From Ochotona curzoniae (Eukaryota > Chordata > Mammalia > Lagomorpha > Ochotonidae): a DNA stretch of 64,000 bases. Position 1 is the stretch's first letter. Every line of letters begins with the position of its first letter. Location: the NCBI RefSeq assembly GCF_017591425.1, contig NW_024466307.1, positions 2,540,001-2,604,000 on the forward strand, written 5' to 3'. Below the pieces are notes generated by a model. The model was not told where the DNA came from and ran no database searches. It saw nothing but the letters and a program-made list of their open reading frames with translations. Shown in pieces: positions 12,834 to 24,893 of the stretch. A program made the position numbers and the translations under genes.

Positions 12834-12904
12834 CTGTGGTCCCAAGGGCACCATTCCTCGTGGGGGCGTCATTCTCTGCATCGGCCCACCCATATTGGGA
12901 TGTC
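12834..12904 (-). CDS. SSBP2: SSBP2 coding exon ([23 protein letters not shown])
   Basis: This 71-nt exon completes the split Gly codon with GA and then encodes 23 residues, [16 protein letters not shown] followed by MVPLGPQ. The acceptor ends in CTAG and the donor is GTAAAC. The Met- and Pro-rich composition is typical of the family. MVPLGPQ is the SSBP2 form of a stretch that differs in SSBP3. The intron before it is only 985 nt and has no recognised repeat. Confidence 0.94.
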
Positions 12905-13889
12905 CTAGGGGAGAGCAGGTGCAGATTAGCAGTGTAACGGCTGGCAGCCTCTATCCTGTTGGGCACAATGTCTTGTTCACCAAGTAACTGGCCTGGCGCC
13001 GTCTTGGCTTAGTTTCCTGGCCACTTCCTCACACTGCCTGTCCACTCTCTCCACTGATGCCTGGGGTGACCTCTCCTTCCACCTCTACGGTGAATTTCTT
13101 CTCTCATCTCTCCTTCCTTACAGAGTCTGACTGAGCCTTAAGTGTCTGTGGGACCTTAGCACTGCCACGGAAGGGGCTGATGACTGGGAGTTCGGAGCTG
13201 AAGCCGTGTGGTGCTAGCTTCTCTTTTCCGCTGCTCACCTCTCCAGCGCACAGACTCCCCATCCGGAAGAGGCAGAGGAAATCTTAAGTGATAGTCACTT
13301 AGCTCCCATCTGCTAGAATTTACACAAAAGGTTTTAGAAGTTATCCATTAAAACATCATGTTTTGGGACCCAGCGTGGTGGCCTAGCGGATAAAGTCCTT
13401 GCCTTGAATGTGCCAGGATCCCATTCAGGCACAGGTTCTAATTCTGGCAGGCCTGCTTCCCATCCAGCTCCCTGCTTGTGGCCTGGGAAAGCAGTCGAGG
13501 ATGGCCTTGGGACCCTGCACCCAGGCTCCAGGCTCCTGGTTTCGGATTGGCTCAGCTCCAGTCATTGCGGCCGCTTGGGGAGTGAATCAACGGACAGAAG
13601 ATCTTTCCTCTCTGTCTCTCATCCTCTCTGTATATCTGACTTTGCAATGAAAATAAACAAATTTAAAAAAATATTGTTTTGGAAACTTGTGCATTCTTAT
13701 TACTAGCCTCACAATTATGCATAATTAAGACTTAGCAGCAACTACACAGTACCCATATTATCTGAAAAAATGAAACTAGTATAATTATGTGCTAGTATAG
13801 CAAAGTACTAAGAATACTTGACACCAACAACAGGAGGAAGGATTTCTGTGGCTCTACAAATGGGTTTTCTTTTTCTTTAGGGCGGTCAC
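12905..13889 (-). other. SSBP2: SSBP2 intron of 985 nt carrying one plus-strand SINE
   Basis: This is the shortest intron in the window. About a third of it is the C-repeat SINE at 13367-13672, inserted antisense to the gene. The donor GTGACC is at 13889. Confidence 0.88.
13367..13672 (+). mobile_element. Pika-type C-repeat SINE
   Basis: This is a full-length element: head gacccagcgtggtggcctag, B-box-like region 'ggttctaattctgg', body 'cagctccctgcttgtggcctgg' and 3' segment ending in aaataaacaaatttaaaaaaa. A short direct repeat, tgttttgg, occurs at 13359-13366 and 13675-13682 and is the likely target site duplication. Confidence 0.9.
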
Positions 13890-13956
13890 CTTGTTGTCGA
13901 GTTGGGTCCATTCCACTGGGGAGTAATGGCTGACTTCCTGGGACACCACCAAGTGC
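13890..13956 (-). CDS. SSBP2: SSBP2 coding exon ([23 protein letters not shown])
   Basis: This 67-nt exon encodes [17 protein letters not shown], then PTRQQ and the first base of a split Gly codon. The acceptor is TTGGCAG and the donor is GTGACC, the weakest-looking donor of the eight. It enters at phase 0 and leaves after one base. It therefore has to be spliced with the 71-nt exon downstream (67 + 71 = 138 nt) to keep the frame. The sequence [12 protein letters not shown] favours SSBP2, since I recall SSBP3 as having LLPNSMDPTRQQ. Confidence 0.94.
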
Positions 13957-14117
13957 CTGCCAATTCAAGACAAACAAACAAAACGAAAGCAGGATTGTAA
14001 GTAATTATAAAACAAGTACTGTAACAACCCCATTTTAAACTACAAGATAATCACAGGGCATATGAATATTTCTCAAGATTTCTGACATTTCACGTTCATT
14101 TAAAACTTATATAGAAT

Positions 14118-14404
14118 CGGGGCTGACCCAGTGGCATAGATGGCTAGTTCTCTATCTGCAGTGCAGCCATCCCACTTGGGTGCTGGTCTGCGTTCCAGCT
14201 TCTCCGCTTCCAATCCAGCTCCCTGCCTATGATATGGGAAAGCATCAGAGAGCAGCTCAGGTCCTTGGTTTGCTGCAGCCATGTGGGGGACCGGGAAAGA
14301 GCTCCTGGCCACTGGCTCCAGGTCGGCTCAGCTCTGACTTTTGTGGCCACGTGGGGGAGTGAACCAGCAGATGGAAGCTCTTCCTGTCTTTCCTTCTTTC
14401 TGTA
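14118..14404 (+). mobile_element. C-repeat SINE, first of a tandem pair
   Basis: It starts ggggctgacccagtggcatag and runs through the typical body to ttccttctttctgtaaaatg. No A-rich tail follows. Instead the second element begins in mid-body. Confidence 0.82.
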
Positions 14405-14642
14405 AAATGACATCCCATACAGGCACTGGTTCTAGTCCCGGCTGCTCCATTTCTGATTCAGCTCCCGGCTTATGGCCTGGGAAGGAGCAGGGGATGGCCC
14501 AGGTCCTTGGGTCTCCGAATCCATGTGGTTCATGCTTTGGATTGGCTCAGGTCTGGCTGCTGCAGCCATTTGACGAGAGAGATTGAAGATCTCTCTCTCT
14601 CTCTGTAAATCTGTCTTTCAAAAAAAAAATCTTTAGAAAAAA
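14405..14642 (+). mobile_element. C-repeat SINE lacking its head, second of a tandem pair
   Basis: It begins acatcccatacaggcactgg, about 60 bases into a normal element, and continues through body and (CT)n to aaaaaaaaatctttagaaaaaa. The A-box part of the tRNA-like head is absent. This suggests a 5'-truncated insertion into, or recombination with, the first copy. Confidence 0.8.
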
Positions 14643-15323
14643 TGCCTATAGGTTTGCGTGTCTCGAGTGTGTACATGTACATTCTCCCTTGCATGAAGGT
14701 CCCACTGGAGCAGAGGACACACTCAGGCTCTCTGACATGTGATGCGGGCGGCCCAAGTGTGCCAATTGCTGCACCACGTATGTTCCAGAAGAAAATGATT
14801 TTTAAAACTATGTCCTTACGCAGCAACAACAGGAAAAAACTGAGGATGTAATTAGGTTAAGTAGTTAAAAAAAACTATGAAATAAAGCCAATGCACTTGC
14901 TAAACTAATTTTTACATTTAAAAATGGAAATTTTAAAGATTCTGCATGAGTAAATGATTCAAGATGCAGTCTCCAGATTTACAAATAAAATAATGCAAGT
15001 AAAACGTCTTTAAAAATGTGAACCAGAAATAGAATTTAACATGATCACTTCATTTATGTCGAGTTTGGGTCCAAACATGAATATGAGTGGAAAAGTTGAT
15101 GGTAAGGCAGAGTATGGAGAAGACCAAGCCGCAAACGATGATGTGATTTGTAGATACAGATCTAAGCAGAAGAGCCAGTGTCAGAGATGTGCAAAGAAAT
15201 GAAAATATGCAAGAATATGCACACAGCCCACGGACTCCAAGCAGACAGGGAACTTGCTTCCACTGGCAAAGCAAAGGGAGAGGGCGGTAACACAGCTGAA
15301 GACATAACATAGAGTTCAAGCAA

Positions 15324-15326
<3 letters not shown>

Positions 15327-15387
<61 letters not shown>
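15327..15387. repeat. Compound (CT)n(CA)n microsatellite
   Basis: About 14 CT units pass directly into about 17 CA units with no interruption. It stands alone, with no clear SINE around it. Confidence 0.93.
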
Positions 15388-15389
<2 letters not shown>

Positions 15390-17374
15390 GGAATGAAATA
15401 GAAAACAGTAATTTTTTTGTTTGAGAAGAATGCAATCAGAACAAGAAAAGAATAAACTGTAACATCGGTAGACAACAAAAAAAGCTGGCAAGCTGATTTG
15501 CATTAGCTAAAGCACACATTTATCAAAGCCCCAGTACCTTCATGTTGCACACGGGACTGCTAGGACTGCCGACTTAGCACAGCCCTTTACGTCCCGTGCG
15601 CTTTTCTTCACGGGACTGCTCGTAGTTAAGCAGCTACGGAAGACACGTCTTGCAGGCGGCCTTTACAAGCCATCTCTTGGTCTGACTCTCTCACTAGTTG
15701 TTAAGATTCATTGTTTCAGAGATGCAAGGACAGAGATGAACATCTGGTGTCACGTATGGGGATGCCTGGATCCTCATCCCAGATCAGACCGCCCGGGTTT
15801 GAGTCCTGGGTCTTCCCTGGATTCGGCCTCCTGGCTCTGTGCCATTGGGGAGGGCACAGGTGTGGCTCGAGTACCAGGGATTCTAGCCACTGGCACAGCT
15901 GACCCGCACAGAGGTCCCAGCAGACTGCGGGGCCTGGGCAGCTCCGGCCGGGGCAGGCTGTGGGGAAGGGGGCCAGTACGGAGCAGACCCTTCCTCTGTG
16001 CATCTTCATCCTCACTACATTTTTCTTTTATTTTTAAAAGATAAAAAAAGGAAGAATCCACTTTGGCCAACTTTGTGGCATATAAGTGTTGGGGGCGTGG
16101 GAAGTCGACACAGAGACTATCCTGTTTCCTCTGGTCAAGTGTCATGTACTTTCCAAACAACAGTTTATGAAATTAATTTCTACTGATACTACTGAAATAA
16201 CTAATTTTGCTTCTGAAATGTAAGTTCTATAGTGTTTTAGCACATTTTATTCAATAGCTGCAGGACAAAGTGCTATAAAGTCAAGGAATTTTTCTTTTGT
16301 TGTTACATTTCCCCTAAAAAAGCTGTTAAGGAAAAAATATTTCAATTAAGTTTAAACAATACAGCTGCATGAAGATAGGGAACCCAAACTGAAAAAGATG
16401 GAAATGAGGCAGGGTTTGCTTTTTGTGGGGAAGATTCTACAGCAGGTGTCACAAACAGTTGCACACACGGCATTCAGGGTTGGGTATAAATAACTGAAAT
16501 CCGTGGACCCCAAAGCACATCGGTAAATAAATGGACGCAAGGTCCTACAGATGGAGAGGACTTCTCCGAAGGGTCTCTAACACAGCTCAATGCTGTTTAA
16601 TTTCCATCCAGGCCACAGGATGACTCTTCGATGTTGCTTCGTGACCTTGACTAGCACCCGAGCCCCGGTGCCACGTCTGTCTCAGGAGTTCCAGCACAGG
16701 GCACGGGACGCTGGCTCACCCCACTGCTGGCAGTGCCAACCTTGGTCATCGGACTGTGATGGCATCTCTCAAGGTCATGATTTTTCCCTTTCTGGTTACA
16801 CTTAGTATCAGAACTATTCTGATTGTCAACCTGTATCAATATTTCATCAACCCAACTTGCCACAGCCTCCACTAATATTTCCTAACCATGAGTCAGTTGC
16901 CAAAAGGAGATATTTCACGTCAGATAGTCTTTCAACTAACGAGCATACATATGGAAACGTTTTCTTTACTCATTCATTCACCCACTCGAGAGTTCTTATT
17001 TTATCCAGCGGCCAATCTCCTAATACCATCGTCTATTGGTATATTGAAATTTCCCCAGATTTGGCTACAGAAAGTCCTTCAGGCTGGCTGGTACCATCTT
17101 TCTGGCATGCAGCCATCATTTTTTGTGGCTTTCCTTATTTCCTGGCACAGTGTCCCAGATTCACCTCGTACATCTTCCGGCCTAGCCCTGGTGACAGCCT
17201 TTCTCACAGAGGCCTGATTTTTTCTTCTACTGGAAGTTCTTTTTACTCTGGGTTTCAGGATATCTCAGTAAACACCAGGCTTGAAAATCTACGTATAAGT
17301 GCATGTGCCAACACACGTGCGTGCACACACACACTCTCCCACTGTGAGCTCAGCTGCTGATGTCTCTAAGAGCT

Positions 17375-18009
17375 TGGCACTGCGCACTCTGGCCTCGCAC
17401 AGTTAGTGCCCAAGTCTCCTGGCACTGCGCACTCTGGCCTCGCACAGTTAGTGCCCAAGTCTCCTGGCACTGCGCACTCTGGCCTCGCACAGTTAGTGCC
17501 CAAGTCTCCTGGCACTGCGCACTCTGGCCTCGCACAGTTAGTGCCCAAGTCTCCTGGCACTGCGCACTCTGGCCTCGCACAGTTAGTGCCCAAGTCTCCT
17601 GGCACTGCGCACTCTGGCCTCGCACAGTTAGTGCCCAAGTCTCCTGGCACTGCGCACTCTGGCCTCGCACAGTTAGTGCCCAAGTCTCCTGGCACTGCGC
17701 ACTCTGGCCTCGCACAGTTAGTGCCCAAGTCTCCTGGCACTGCGCACTCTGGCCTCGCACAGTTAGTGCCCAAGTCTCCTGGCACTGCGCACTCTGGCCT
17801 CGCACAGTTAGTGCCCAAGTCTCCTGGCACTGCGCACTCTGGCCTCGCACAGTTAGTGCCCAAGTCTCCTGGCACTGCGCACTCTGGCCTCGCACAGTTA
17901 GTGCCCAAGTCTCCTGGCACTGTGCACTCTGGCCTCGCACAGTTAGTGCCCAAGTCTCCTGGCACTGTGCACTCTGGCCTCGCACAGTTAGTGCCCAAGT
18001 CTCCTGGCA
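17375..18009. repeat. 45-bp minisatellite, about 14 near-identical copies
   Basis: The unit starts TGGCACTGCGCACTCTGGCC and has period 45. The first twelve copies look identical. The last two carry one C-to-T change that turns TGCGCA into TGTGCA, as expected for loss of a CpG. Each unit contains the inverted pair GGCACT and AGTGCC, which could form a six-base-pair hairpin. Because 45 is divisible by three and the unit lacks stops in several frames, long open frames of 15-residue repeats appear on both strands. They are a by-product, not evidence of coding. Confidence 0.96.
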
Positions 18010-18444
18010 GACGGACAATGATGTTCTGTCAACGGTAATCACTTTCTCTAAAAACTTCACATTTTGTAGTTTATCGTGGGATATTTAAAAAATTGGTAAG
18101 CCTTATTTCATCACAAAATACAACACAGGAAATCTTGACCAATGGCCAACTGTCATTCAAACTGTGTCTTTACTTAAATTTATTTCTTTCGTCATCAGTG
18201 TTTGCCTTTGTGTTTCAAAACATTCTTCTGAGTTCTGAGCCGTGATGATAGCTCTACCCACTACAAGACAACATTTCACTGCATTTCTTAACGTTTTAAC
18301 ACCAGAAAAAGTAAATAGCTTTACACATCTTGTGGTAGAGATCCTTTCCATAGTTTAACGTATTAAACGCATCCCATTTGGACTTGTTCACTTGCTCAAA
18401 ATTTTGGCACACATTTCTTTTGAGTGACCAAAAAAATTTTTTTC

Positions 18445-18725
18445 ATGGAAAAAATAATGATAATGATAGGGTTACTTACAATAAATGGAGTACCAACATA
18501 AGGTACACTCACGTGCTGAGACCTGCGCATGAGGAAGTGTGCCAGATGCTCACACCTGCTGTGTCGTTCAAACAAATGAGATTTTTATTGTTTCGGATGA
18601 TGAGAAACCAAGATTCGGTAAGTCAGTAACTTGTGACTTTCTCTATGACCTTACTGTTATTAAGTTAGCAAATCAGGGCTTGAAACCACAAGCCCTCAGA
18701 AGACAAGCCTGATGTCCTGGGATTC
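18445..18725 (-). mobile_element. Degenerate MIR-like SINE
   Basis: On the plus strand it shows the order expected for a reversed MIR: an 'ataatgataatgatagggttac' start, a low-similarity middle, 'gatgagaaaccaagattcgg', 'gtaagtcagtaacttg' and a 'caaatcagggcttgaaacca' end. Divergence is high. Confidence 0.5.
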
Positions 18726-18847
18726 AACAGACAGGAATGTAAAACTGAAACAGAAGCAGTGAAATGAAGGGGCTTCCTGCTTTAGACAAGAATTATTCAG
18801 TCTACAAAGGGCTCCACATGATTTCAACTGAAATTAAGCTCTGGAGC

Positions 18848-18990
18848 CCGGGGTGTCAGGGCCCTGAGAGGGGAGCCGCCATTGCCGCCCCGGTCTGTAC
18901 TAGCAGGAAGCCGGGCTCAGGGGCCAGCGCTGAGGACTGAACCCACGGACTTGTACGTTGGTGTCTTTACTGCTAGGACGAACCTTAGGT
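18848..18990 (-). mobile_element. Possible C-repeat SINE head fragment
   Basis: The segment 'gctgaggactgaacccacggac' to 'ggtgtctttactgctaggac' resembles the reversed head and box region of a C-repeat. It is short and diverged. Confidence 0.35.
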
Positions 18991-20985
18991 TAATTTTTTT
19001 TTACCAGACATATCGAATTAATTTCTTTCATCCTCCAAAGGTAGGAAATAATTGAAAAATACATGTCCCAGGATAAATTCAAAGTTAAAAGGAAATAATA
19101 TTTAAAACTTTTTATTTTGTAGTTTATTTTGTGATATAGTCCCGTTGGCTCTGGAATTTCCTTTTCCTCTGCCCGGAGTGGCCTCCCTAACATACCCTAA
19201 CCTTGTAGGAATGGACAATGGGGCATTCTCTGCACCTGTAGGGCCTTGCGTCCATTTATTCTAAACACACTGAAGTAAAAAAGAAGTAAAATCACTCGGA
19301 ATTCTGTCCCTCACAATTCCTTCTGATAAGTGGGAGTGTGTAGTGGGAGGGACGGAGGAGTGGGAGAAGTTTTTTAAATGTGATTTTACGTAGTAGGAGT
19401 AACTGCATTTGGTAACACAACATACATGTTTTGTCAGTAAATTTAGTTCTAATATCTGTATACTCTTTCATCATATTTTATTTGCCCACTGATCTATTGT
19501 GGGACAGACACTTTTGAGGGTTTACTGGAATGGTCAAAAGCAGCATGTTTGTAAAATACCGAGTTCAGCTTAGAGTATAAAACGGGACACGGCATTAACT
19601 GCGTATTATCTCAACTCGTCTATCTGTGCGCAGTGGTGTCAGGAAGAGAGACTCAGAATATAAACTCCCAAATTCTGCAGGATCAATGAGTAGGCGGTGT
19701 CGCTCATCCCGCTGCAGGCCCGCACCCCTGGTGGCCCTGGCTCCTTCCCCACAGTGCTAAGCGGCCACGGGGACTGTCTGCTCAGAGCTGATTCCCAAGA
19801 AGGAAGAGGGGTGCTCCACAGGGAGGGGTTCTTCCAAGGACAGAGCCGCTGCCAGCTCCACAGCACAGCACACTGCCCCGGCCTCCTTCAGGTCCCCAGA
19901 TGTGTTTACTCAGTGCTGTTTTGCATACGTTGGTAACTGGAGCCGCCTTTCATCATTTGAGACACTATTACTCGCTCCTATCTTCTTTCACTATGTGATA
20001 CGACACCCCAGTGCAACATCCCGTCCTGCTCGGATAGTCTTTACAGATTCAGTCCAGAACCACAGAACGCATCTCCACAGAACCCCGGCTAAAATATTTG
20101 GTCCCCTGAGCAGCAGTTCTAAGCTGTGACGTCTGGCTATTAAAGAGCTGTCCTTTATAGATGCAACTCGACAAGCCCACCCCACTGAAGAGGTTAGGGT
20201 TTCACTTCCCATTTTCTATTAAAAAAAACATCAATCTAGTAACAAGAGAACATCACATTAGCTTGTGGCCAATTCAAAAGACAGATAACTTGTAAAATAT
20301 TTCAACAACTTGTGCTTTTATACTAATACGCCTAATACACATCACTGATTAATCACCGGAAGTTCTGCCAATTCTGCTTCACTGGCTACATGATGAAACA
20401 AAGAACCATGTTTGTACCTGTCAAGTTGGTGCCCAAGTGGGTTAAACAATTCCTAAAACCGTGTGTCTATACGGTTAACGTGATTGTTTAAGAAAACGGT
20501 GTAAACGCAAATGATGACGTCTCGGTAGCAGACGCCTTAAGGAATGAAGCCTTTGGGGGAGGCGTGGGCAAAAAGCGTCACTTGAGCAAAGGACATTTGT
20601 TTTACAGACACACCTTGGTGAAGACTCAGCCACTCTTGGCCACTAATTCACATCTAATTCAGATTTTCAACACATTCTGAGTTCTACTTATGTATTTAGC
20701 TATGGATGGGATGTTGGGAATACCATGCTGATCCCAAGAAGCCACTTTTTGTACTTTAACAAGTTTAAAGGACTCTCACACACAGAGTCAGTACAGATTC
20801 ACTCATAAAGAAAAGCTACACGTTGTAGCCCTAGGCTGCGGTACACTTCTCATTCCTGCTCCGTGCCACACTCTCCTGGCTCAGTGAGCTCAACGCAGAG
20901 TCTGCAAGGAAGAGAAAAGTCTCCAGCTGCCCAGGCGGGGCCAGCTGAGCTCGGCCACCAGGCAAAGACCAGTCATACTTTCCGC

Positions 20986-21004
20986 TCGCGCCACCTGGTG
21001 GTGG
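20986..21004 (-). promoter_or_regulatory. CTCF-like motif, reverse
   Basis: The plus strand reads tcgcgccacctggtggtgg. By my count it agrees with the reverse complement of the CTCF consensus at 14 of 19 positions, with ten of eleven matching in the central block and two CpGs. It sits in a local GC-rich patch about 1 kb from an SSBP2 exon. Confidence 0.45.
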
Positions 21005-21960
21005 ATGCGGGTGCTGCACTGCCTGCTGGACACCAGAAGCAAAGACGCCAAACTGGCATGTTTCACGGACAGTGTCCCAGTTAGAAAAAGCAGAATTCTG
21101 CTGCTGTGTAGTGCATCCGGAACAGTTTGGAAAGGAAGGAAGTAGAAATATAAAGGGAAAATTAAAAAGTGACTTTAATACCATGATAGGGTTTGTTTAT
21201 ATCTAGAATAACGCTGAGGTACACATATTGACAGTATGAGAAAGTGACAAATGCTTTGACATAAATATCTCACACTGAAGCCTCTTGTTTCACATCACAG
21301 TGACGCACACTGCCTGTGTCTTAACTGTTTGTAAGCAAAAGTGTGATTCTCCTTAGTAAAAAAAGAATGATGTTGGAACAAAACATAAGATTTCAGAGCT
21401 CCTGTGGGTTAAAGTTCAGAAGATGAATTACCAAATACTTACTAATAGATTTAGTTCTTCTAGAGGAAGCTAATTGCTTGCTGATACATTTGTGATTGGG
21501 CAAAAATTCACATAAGCATTGGAACCGCAATAGTGAGGCTACACCTTACGGCAATACACCAAACAACGTCCACAGAACATGCTAGTGCCTCCTTTGAAAG
21601 AGAGGCTAACCAACACTTGAGAAAATCAGCTGTGAATTTTAAAAATCAGGCTTTAAGTATAAAGCGGACGTCGAGGGCTGGCAAGCTTTACTCTGCACAT
21701 GCGGACAATAAATCTGGTAGGTAGTTCTGTGACGACAAGGACAGCGGCCACTTCAGGGTTGCAAGCGACACCCGGCCACTGTCCCAAAGCGCAGACACTG
21801 ACTACGGCAGAACTGTGTTCCAATCAAACTTCATCTGTAAAATAACAGGCTGAGGCTGGCCACCTGTCCAGGTGGATTACACACGCGCAGGGCAGCATCA
21901 CATAGCACGGAGACGAGATAGCTTCATAGTTTTGAGATAAGAGACCTCAGCTGGTCTTAC

Positions 21961-22020
21961 CTGGTTAGGTATCCTCAAGGGCGGCCTCGGGCCTCCGGGG
22001 TACCGGGGAGACATGAAAGG
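21961..22020 (-). CDS. SSBP2: SSBP2 coding exon ([10 protein letters not shown]...RIPNQ)
   Basis: This 60-nt exon encodes 20 residues, [20 protein letters not shown], which follow PPGFFQ directly in the SSBP family. The acceptor ends in TTAG and the donor is GTAAGA. It is phase 0 at both ends and so is another frame-neutral cassette. The exon is GC-rich and contains several CpGs, unlike the AT-rich intron around it. Arg and Pro are frequent, as expected for the proline-rich segment. Confidence 0.94.
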
Positions 22021-24763
22021 CTAAGGGAGTGGAGCAGAGAAACAGATCAGCACCCATGAAGCAGATCTGCAGGCCAGCAGCATGCAAATACAGCCTGCTC
22101 TCCGGCTATCCCCAACAACAATTAACTTCCTGTTTTTTATCTTGTAGGATATCTGGAAGGTTTAAAGAAAATGCAAAAAGAAAAAAAAAAAGGCCAAAAC
22201 TGATTAAAGTAACTATAGGACATTTAAAAAGTATAACTCTAAGTAGCATTAAGAGTATTCATTCTACACTGCCAGCTAGCAGCTTCCTCTACTGCCCATG
22301 TCCCTTCTGTGACTCTTGTTTCCCTCTCCTGCTCGCTCCGCTGTGGAACCGTCTTACATTCTGTATTCTGTTGGGAAATGGAGCGGCTGAGTCTTGTCAC
22401 TGTGTTGGAATGGTTGCTTTTCTTTTACAAACTTATGGTCTGGGATCTGCAGCTCTGAGGAGCGAGAGCTGATGAATAACCCCACCCATGAGCACTTTAC
22501 TGTAAAACAACACAAGGTGGAGTGACATGAAAACATGACTCAATGTCCAACGTCAGGAGAAATGCTGACAAGTGTCTTTATTCAGAATCGTGTGTTCATC
22601 TGGATGTAAGATATACAATGTGTTAATTCAAGAGCGTATTTCCACCTGGAATTTCTGATGCTGACTTGATGGCAGGAGTTGTCTGTGCCCCGTGCCCTGG
22701 CTGGGAGGCGCCCATCTGTGAGGGCCTGAATGGTGTGGACGCCAGAAGCCTGCTCGCTGCTTGAAGATAAACTGGTGGAGAGACCCACTCTGCCTGGTTT
22801 TGACTCAGTCTATCTCCTCTCAAATGTCATCCCCAAGAAGCTTCTATTTACATCCTTTATAAGCAAAGAAAAAAAAATTGAAAGCTACTTATATATTCTC
22901 TATTTACACATTTAAGCCATAGAAGGATAGAGACCTAGCTAAATTAGATAAAAATCCACTTTAATCAGACCTTTAGTTCAGATATTTTTAAAGAGCTGGT
23001 GTGACACAGAACTTTAGATTCGTATGGATTTCCGTCTTATCCAGAAAACCACCTGAGCTAACTGCACAAAGAATGAGCGCCTCAACAGCCGAACCTCCGG
23101 TGGGCGCGCCTGAGGAGGTTCTGTGCTGTGCTGGGGCAGGGGGTCTCGACGGGCGCTCAGGACGTCACCTCGTATTCCTTCAGAGAAGCCAGGAGATGCT
23201 CCCCTGAAGACGGGTTCTACCCACCCACAGACACGCTAGTGCTTCCTGCACGACTACCCTGGGAGGGGCAGGTGTGTAAAGAGGCGTGACTCTCTGGGTG
23301 CCCTTATTCTTTGTATTTGGAATAATACCTTTTTTTTTCCCTTAAATAGGTATCAAGTATATGCCTAATGATAGGATACTGAAGCTGTATTTTAATGGGA
23401 AAGTCTTCCCCCTAGAAAAAAGTGTGTTGGCAAAGTAGCTGAGTGCAGTCCTGGGCCTGGTGTTTGCACTCTGTGAACGAAGCTGGAGAGGTGACTGCCC
23501 CAGGTTGAGGGGTCAAGGGTTAAGGTCTCATCAGTAACAGGAGGAACAATTTTCTGGAAAAGTTGGCTTCTGATCAGTCCATTAATCCCAGAAGAAACGG
23601 AATGTTCTACAGCCAAATGGCAAGTATCAATGAAAACTGAGACACTTCAATCCGGCGTGTTCGCCCAGCAGTCATCTGACGTCTGCTTGGCGGAAGGCGC
23701 AGTGCTGTGGGTCGCTGAGAGCCAGGCGGGAGAGCAGTCAGTACCCCACATGGAAATATAGTTTATACACACAGATGCCTGCCTGTGCCAAGGAACGTCC
23801 CACAGCATGCCCACATGGAATCCCCCTTGGCCCCCACCGCGATGGCTGCTGGAGGGCCGTGGCTTGGTAAGAGGGTGGAGCCCCCATGGAGGGGCCTGGC
23901 GTAAAGCGAGGATTGGCTCTGCCTCCACCACCTGGACCTACAACTCCCTACGCGTTAGGAAGGGAGGGTTCCTTTCAGGAATGAAAGGCACACCCTCAGA
24001 GTCATCACTTATTTCAGAATGAATGCCATTAAGCTTTAAGGTTATTGTCCCCCATTGTATCGAGAATTATTCATGGAATTTTAAACTTCTGCTTTTCTAA
24101 GAGGGCTTTTCCTTTATTTCTTGTGGTTTCCCTGGTAGAAAGTCCTTTTCCCTCTTCTGAGCTGGAATTTTTGTAACCCCCATTGTCTTTGATCACAATC
24201 CCTAAGAGTCAGAAGGCACTTGTCCCTTCTAGAACTTCTCAGTCATGCTCCCCTCCTCTGAAGCTACCTCTCCATGGAACGGTCTCATACATAATTCACC
24301 GGCAGTGAAATTGCAGGTGACATGAACCGTTGTAAGCCCGAACTTCTGTCATGATATATAATAACACTTCACCTCTTAAATGGCACATTACTCAAATAGT
24401 AGTGAATTTGTTAATGTTTTCTGACACTAGTAATTTATTTTAAAAAGATCCCATGGGAATATGATCCATGACTGATCAACATCCGAATGTCCTCTATTCT
24501 CCTGGCCTCCCAGGGCTGCTCCACTGTGGCCTTCTCTGCAGGCTCCCTTCCGTCTGTCTCCTTAGCGCCCTGCCCATAGCATCATCCCAGAGGACTTGGT
24601 GCACCTGCCAGGACGTGACGACAGCCCACTCAGAGTCAGGGCACTCTGTTATCCTCAGGCCAATAGCATCCATTGGTGAGGCACCGAGTACACATCACCT
24701 AATCCCCTACTTACATGTTGTAGCTATGCTTTTCAAAGAAACACAATAAAGTTTTCCCAAAAA

Positions 24764-24893
24764 ATGAGGACCTTCAAAAAGCTCATGAAAATGCATTTTG
24801 TGAGAAAACACTGTGTGGTTGCCAGATTCTTTTTTTTTTTTTTTTTTGCACTGAGATAAATTTAGCTTTAATTACATATTCCTATGAACTTAA
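24764..24893. mobile_element. Mariner-type DNA transposon fragment (MITE-like)
   Basis: The left end reads gaggaccttcaaaaagctca and the right end tcctatgaacttaaaaaa, which are inverted versions of the same terminus (consensus-like cttcaaaaagttcatggaaa). Between them lie 'gcatttt', a T-run and 'gcactgagataaatttagc'. I recognise the termini as a widespread mammalian mariner-like family but cannot name it with certainty. Confidence 0.5.
24829..24847. repeat. T homopolymer
   Basis: Nineteen consecutive T residues inside the mariner-type fragment. Confidence 0.9.

Larger units (their letters stand above)
13957..21960 (-). other. SSBP2: SSBP2 intron of 8.0 kb with tandem SINEs and the 45-bp minisatellite
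   Basis: The intron holds two abutting SINEs (14118-14642), a (CT)n(CA)n compound microsatellite (15327-15387), the 45-bp array (17375-18009), a degenerate MIR (18445-18725), a possible minus SINE head fragment (18848-18990) and a CTCF-like motif (20986-21004). Positions 15735-16045 look faintly SINE-like but are too degenerate to call. Positions 16050-17370, 19000-20980 and 21005-21960 are unassigned. Confidence 0.8.

Noticed and set aside
15735..16045. Possible plus-strand SINE
   Set aside because: Only scattered similarity, such as 'gggtttgagtcctggg'. The order of diagnostic blocks is not convincing.
17375..18009. CRISPR-like direct repeat array
   Set aside because: Units are contiguous with no variable spacers, and the genome is mammalian.
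17350..18088. Open frames of 210-242 codons on both strands (15-residue repeats such as SAQVSWHCALWPRTV)
   Set aside because: They follow from a 45-bp stop-free unit repeated 14 times. Several frames and both strands are open at once, there is no conserved domain, and the array lies in an SSBP2 intron.
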